From Inia geoffrensis (Eukaryota > Chordata > Mammalia > Artiodactyla > Iniidae), in NCBI GenBank assembly GCA_036417435.1, contig CM070899.1, positions 151,914,237 to 151,978,236 on the forward strand: a DNA stretch of 64,000 bases, in the 5' to 3' direction. Below, one piece after another: positions 63,503 to 64,000 of the stretch. The notes under the pieces are model-generated. The model had not been told where the DNA came from. It saw only the letters and a list, made by a program, of their open reading frames with translations, and searched no databases. Numbering within the stretch: position 1 is the stretch's first letter; every line of letters begins with the position of its first letter. A program made the position numbers and the translations under genes.

Positions 63503-64000
63503 TCTCGTATGTTTTTGATATGGAGGTGTGGGGGTGTGGCTCACACAGCCATGATACCTCTGTTGCCCCGGTAACTGTGTTTCTCAGGAGCTCTGGTTGT
63601 TCCCAGGGCTTGGGCTTTTAGAGGTCACTGCTGCTAGATTTTCCAATGACTCAGGAACAGTGGCGTTCTCACCTGCTCCAGGTGAGAACCTACTATCCAT
63701 TTTTCCAGTGGTAGCAAGTGATCACACACCAGCTCCTTTTATTCATCAGCTAATTTCAGAGTCAAAACTTGTGAAAACTGTATTGGAACTCGTGGGCAAA
63801 AGTCTGAGTGTTGCTTATACTAGGGGAAAAAAAAAAGGCTGGAGACCGTGGATCTTGGTCTATACAAATTACTCCGTGGAAGCAAGGTAATAGGTAAATT
63901 TCAGGAGCTTGATATATCAGTTTTAGTAAAAAATCTCTTTCAAGCCTATCCATTTCAGTGGCAAATTTAGGACCTATAACCCAGCCAAAAATATTATATC

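Overview
The window is nuclear DNA from a mammal, most probably a toothed whale. It carries about 42 copies of the tRNA-derived CHR SINE family of whales, hippos and ruminants. About a dozen are the short ~200 bp form with an internal deletion that is abundant in dolphin-type genomes. Species is not determinable by eye.

Positions 37745-64000 hold the 3' half of BLM, the Bloom syndrome RecQ helicase, on the minus strand. Eight coding exons match human exons 15-22: 62435-62630, 60098-60288, 55744-55891, 48601-48800, 47970-48162, 44722-44844, 42399-42600 and 37929-38106. All visible splice sites are GT-AG. The exons join in frame to 476 codons plus a stop, exactly the length from human residue 942 to 1417. 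They encode helicase motifs V and VI, the zinc-binding and winged-helix RQC domain, the HRDC domain, the nuclear localisation signal and the conserved C-terminus. A poly(A) signal lies at 37765-37770. Earlier exons lie beyond position 64000.

Positions 1-37744 are the intergenic DNA downstream of BLM. In human the next gene on this side is FURIN; no FURIN exon is recognisable here. The clearest gene-derived object is a processed pseudogene of EEF1AKMT2 (METTL10) at 28188-29400, minus strand. It has a poly(A) tail, in-frame stops and a CHR SINE inside the former reading frame. The rest is SINEs, L1, MIR and L2 fragments, DNA transposons, probable solo LTRs and unique sequence.

I found no novel multi-gene system. 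The points worth a second look are retroelement architecture inside and beside BLM: inverted SINE pairs able to form long hairpins in BLM pre-mRNA, two cases of two SINEs sharing one target-site duplication, a mariner palindrome nested in a hAT element, and the EEF1AKMT2 retrocopy.
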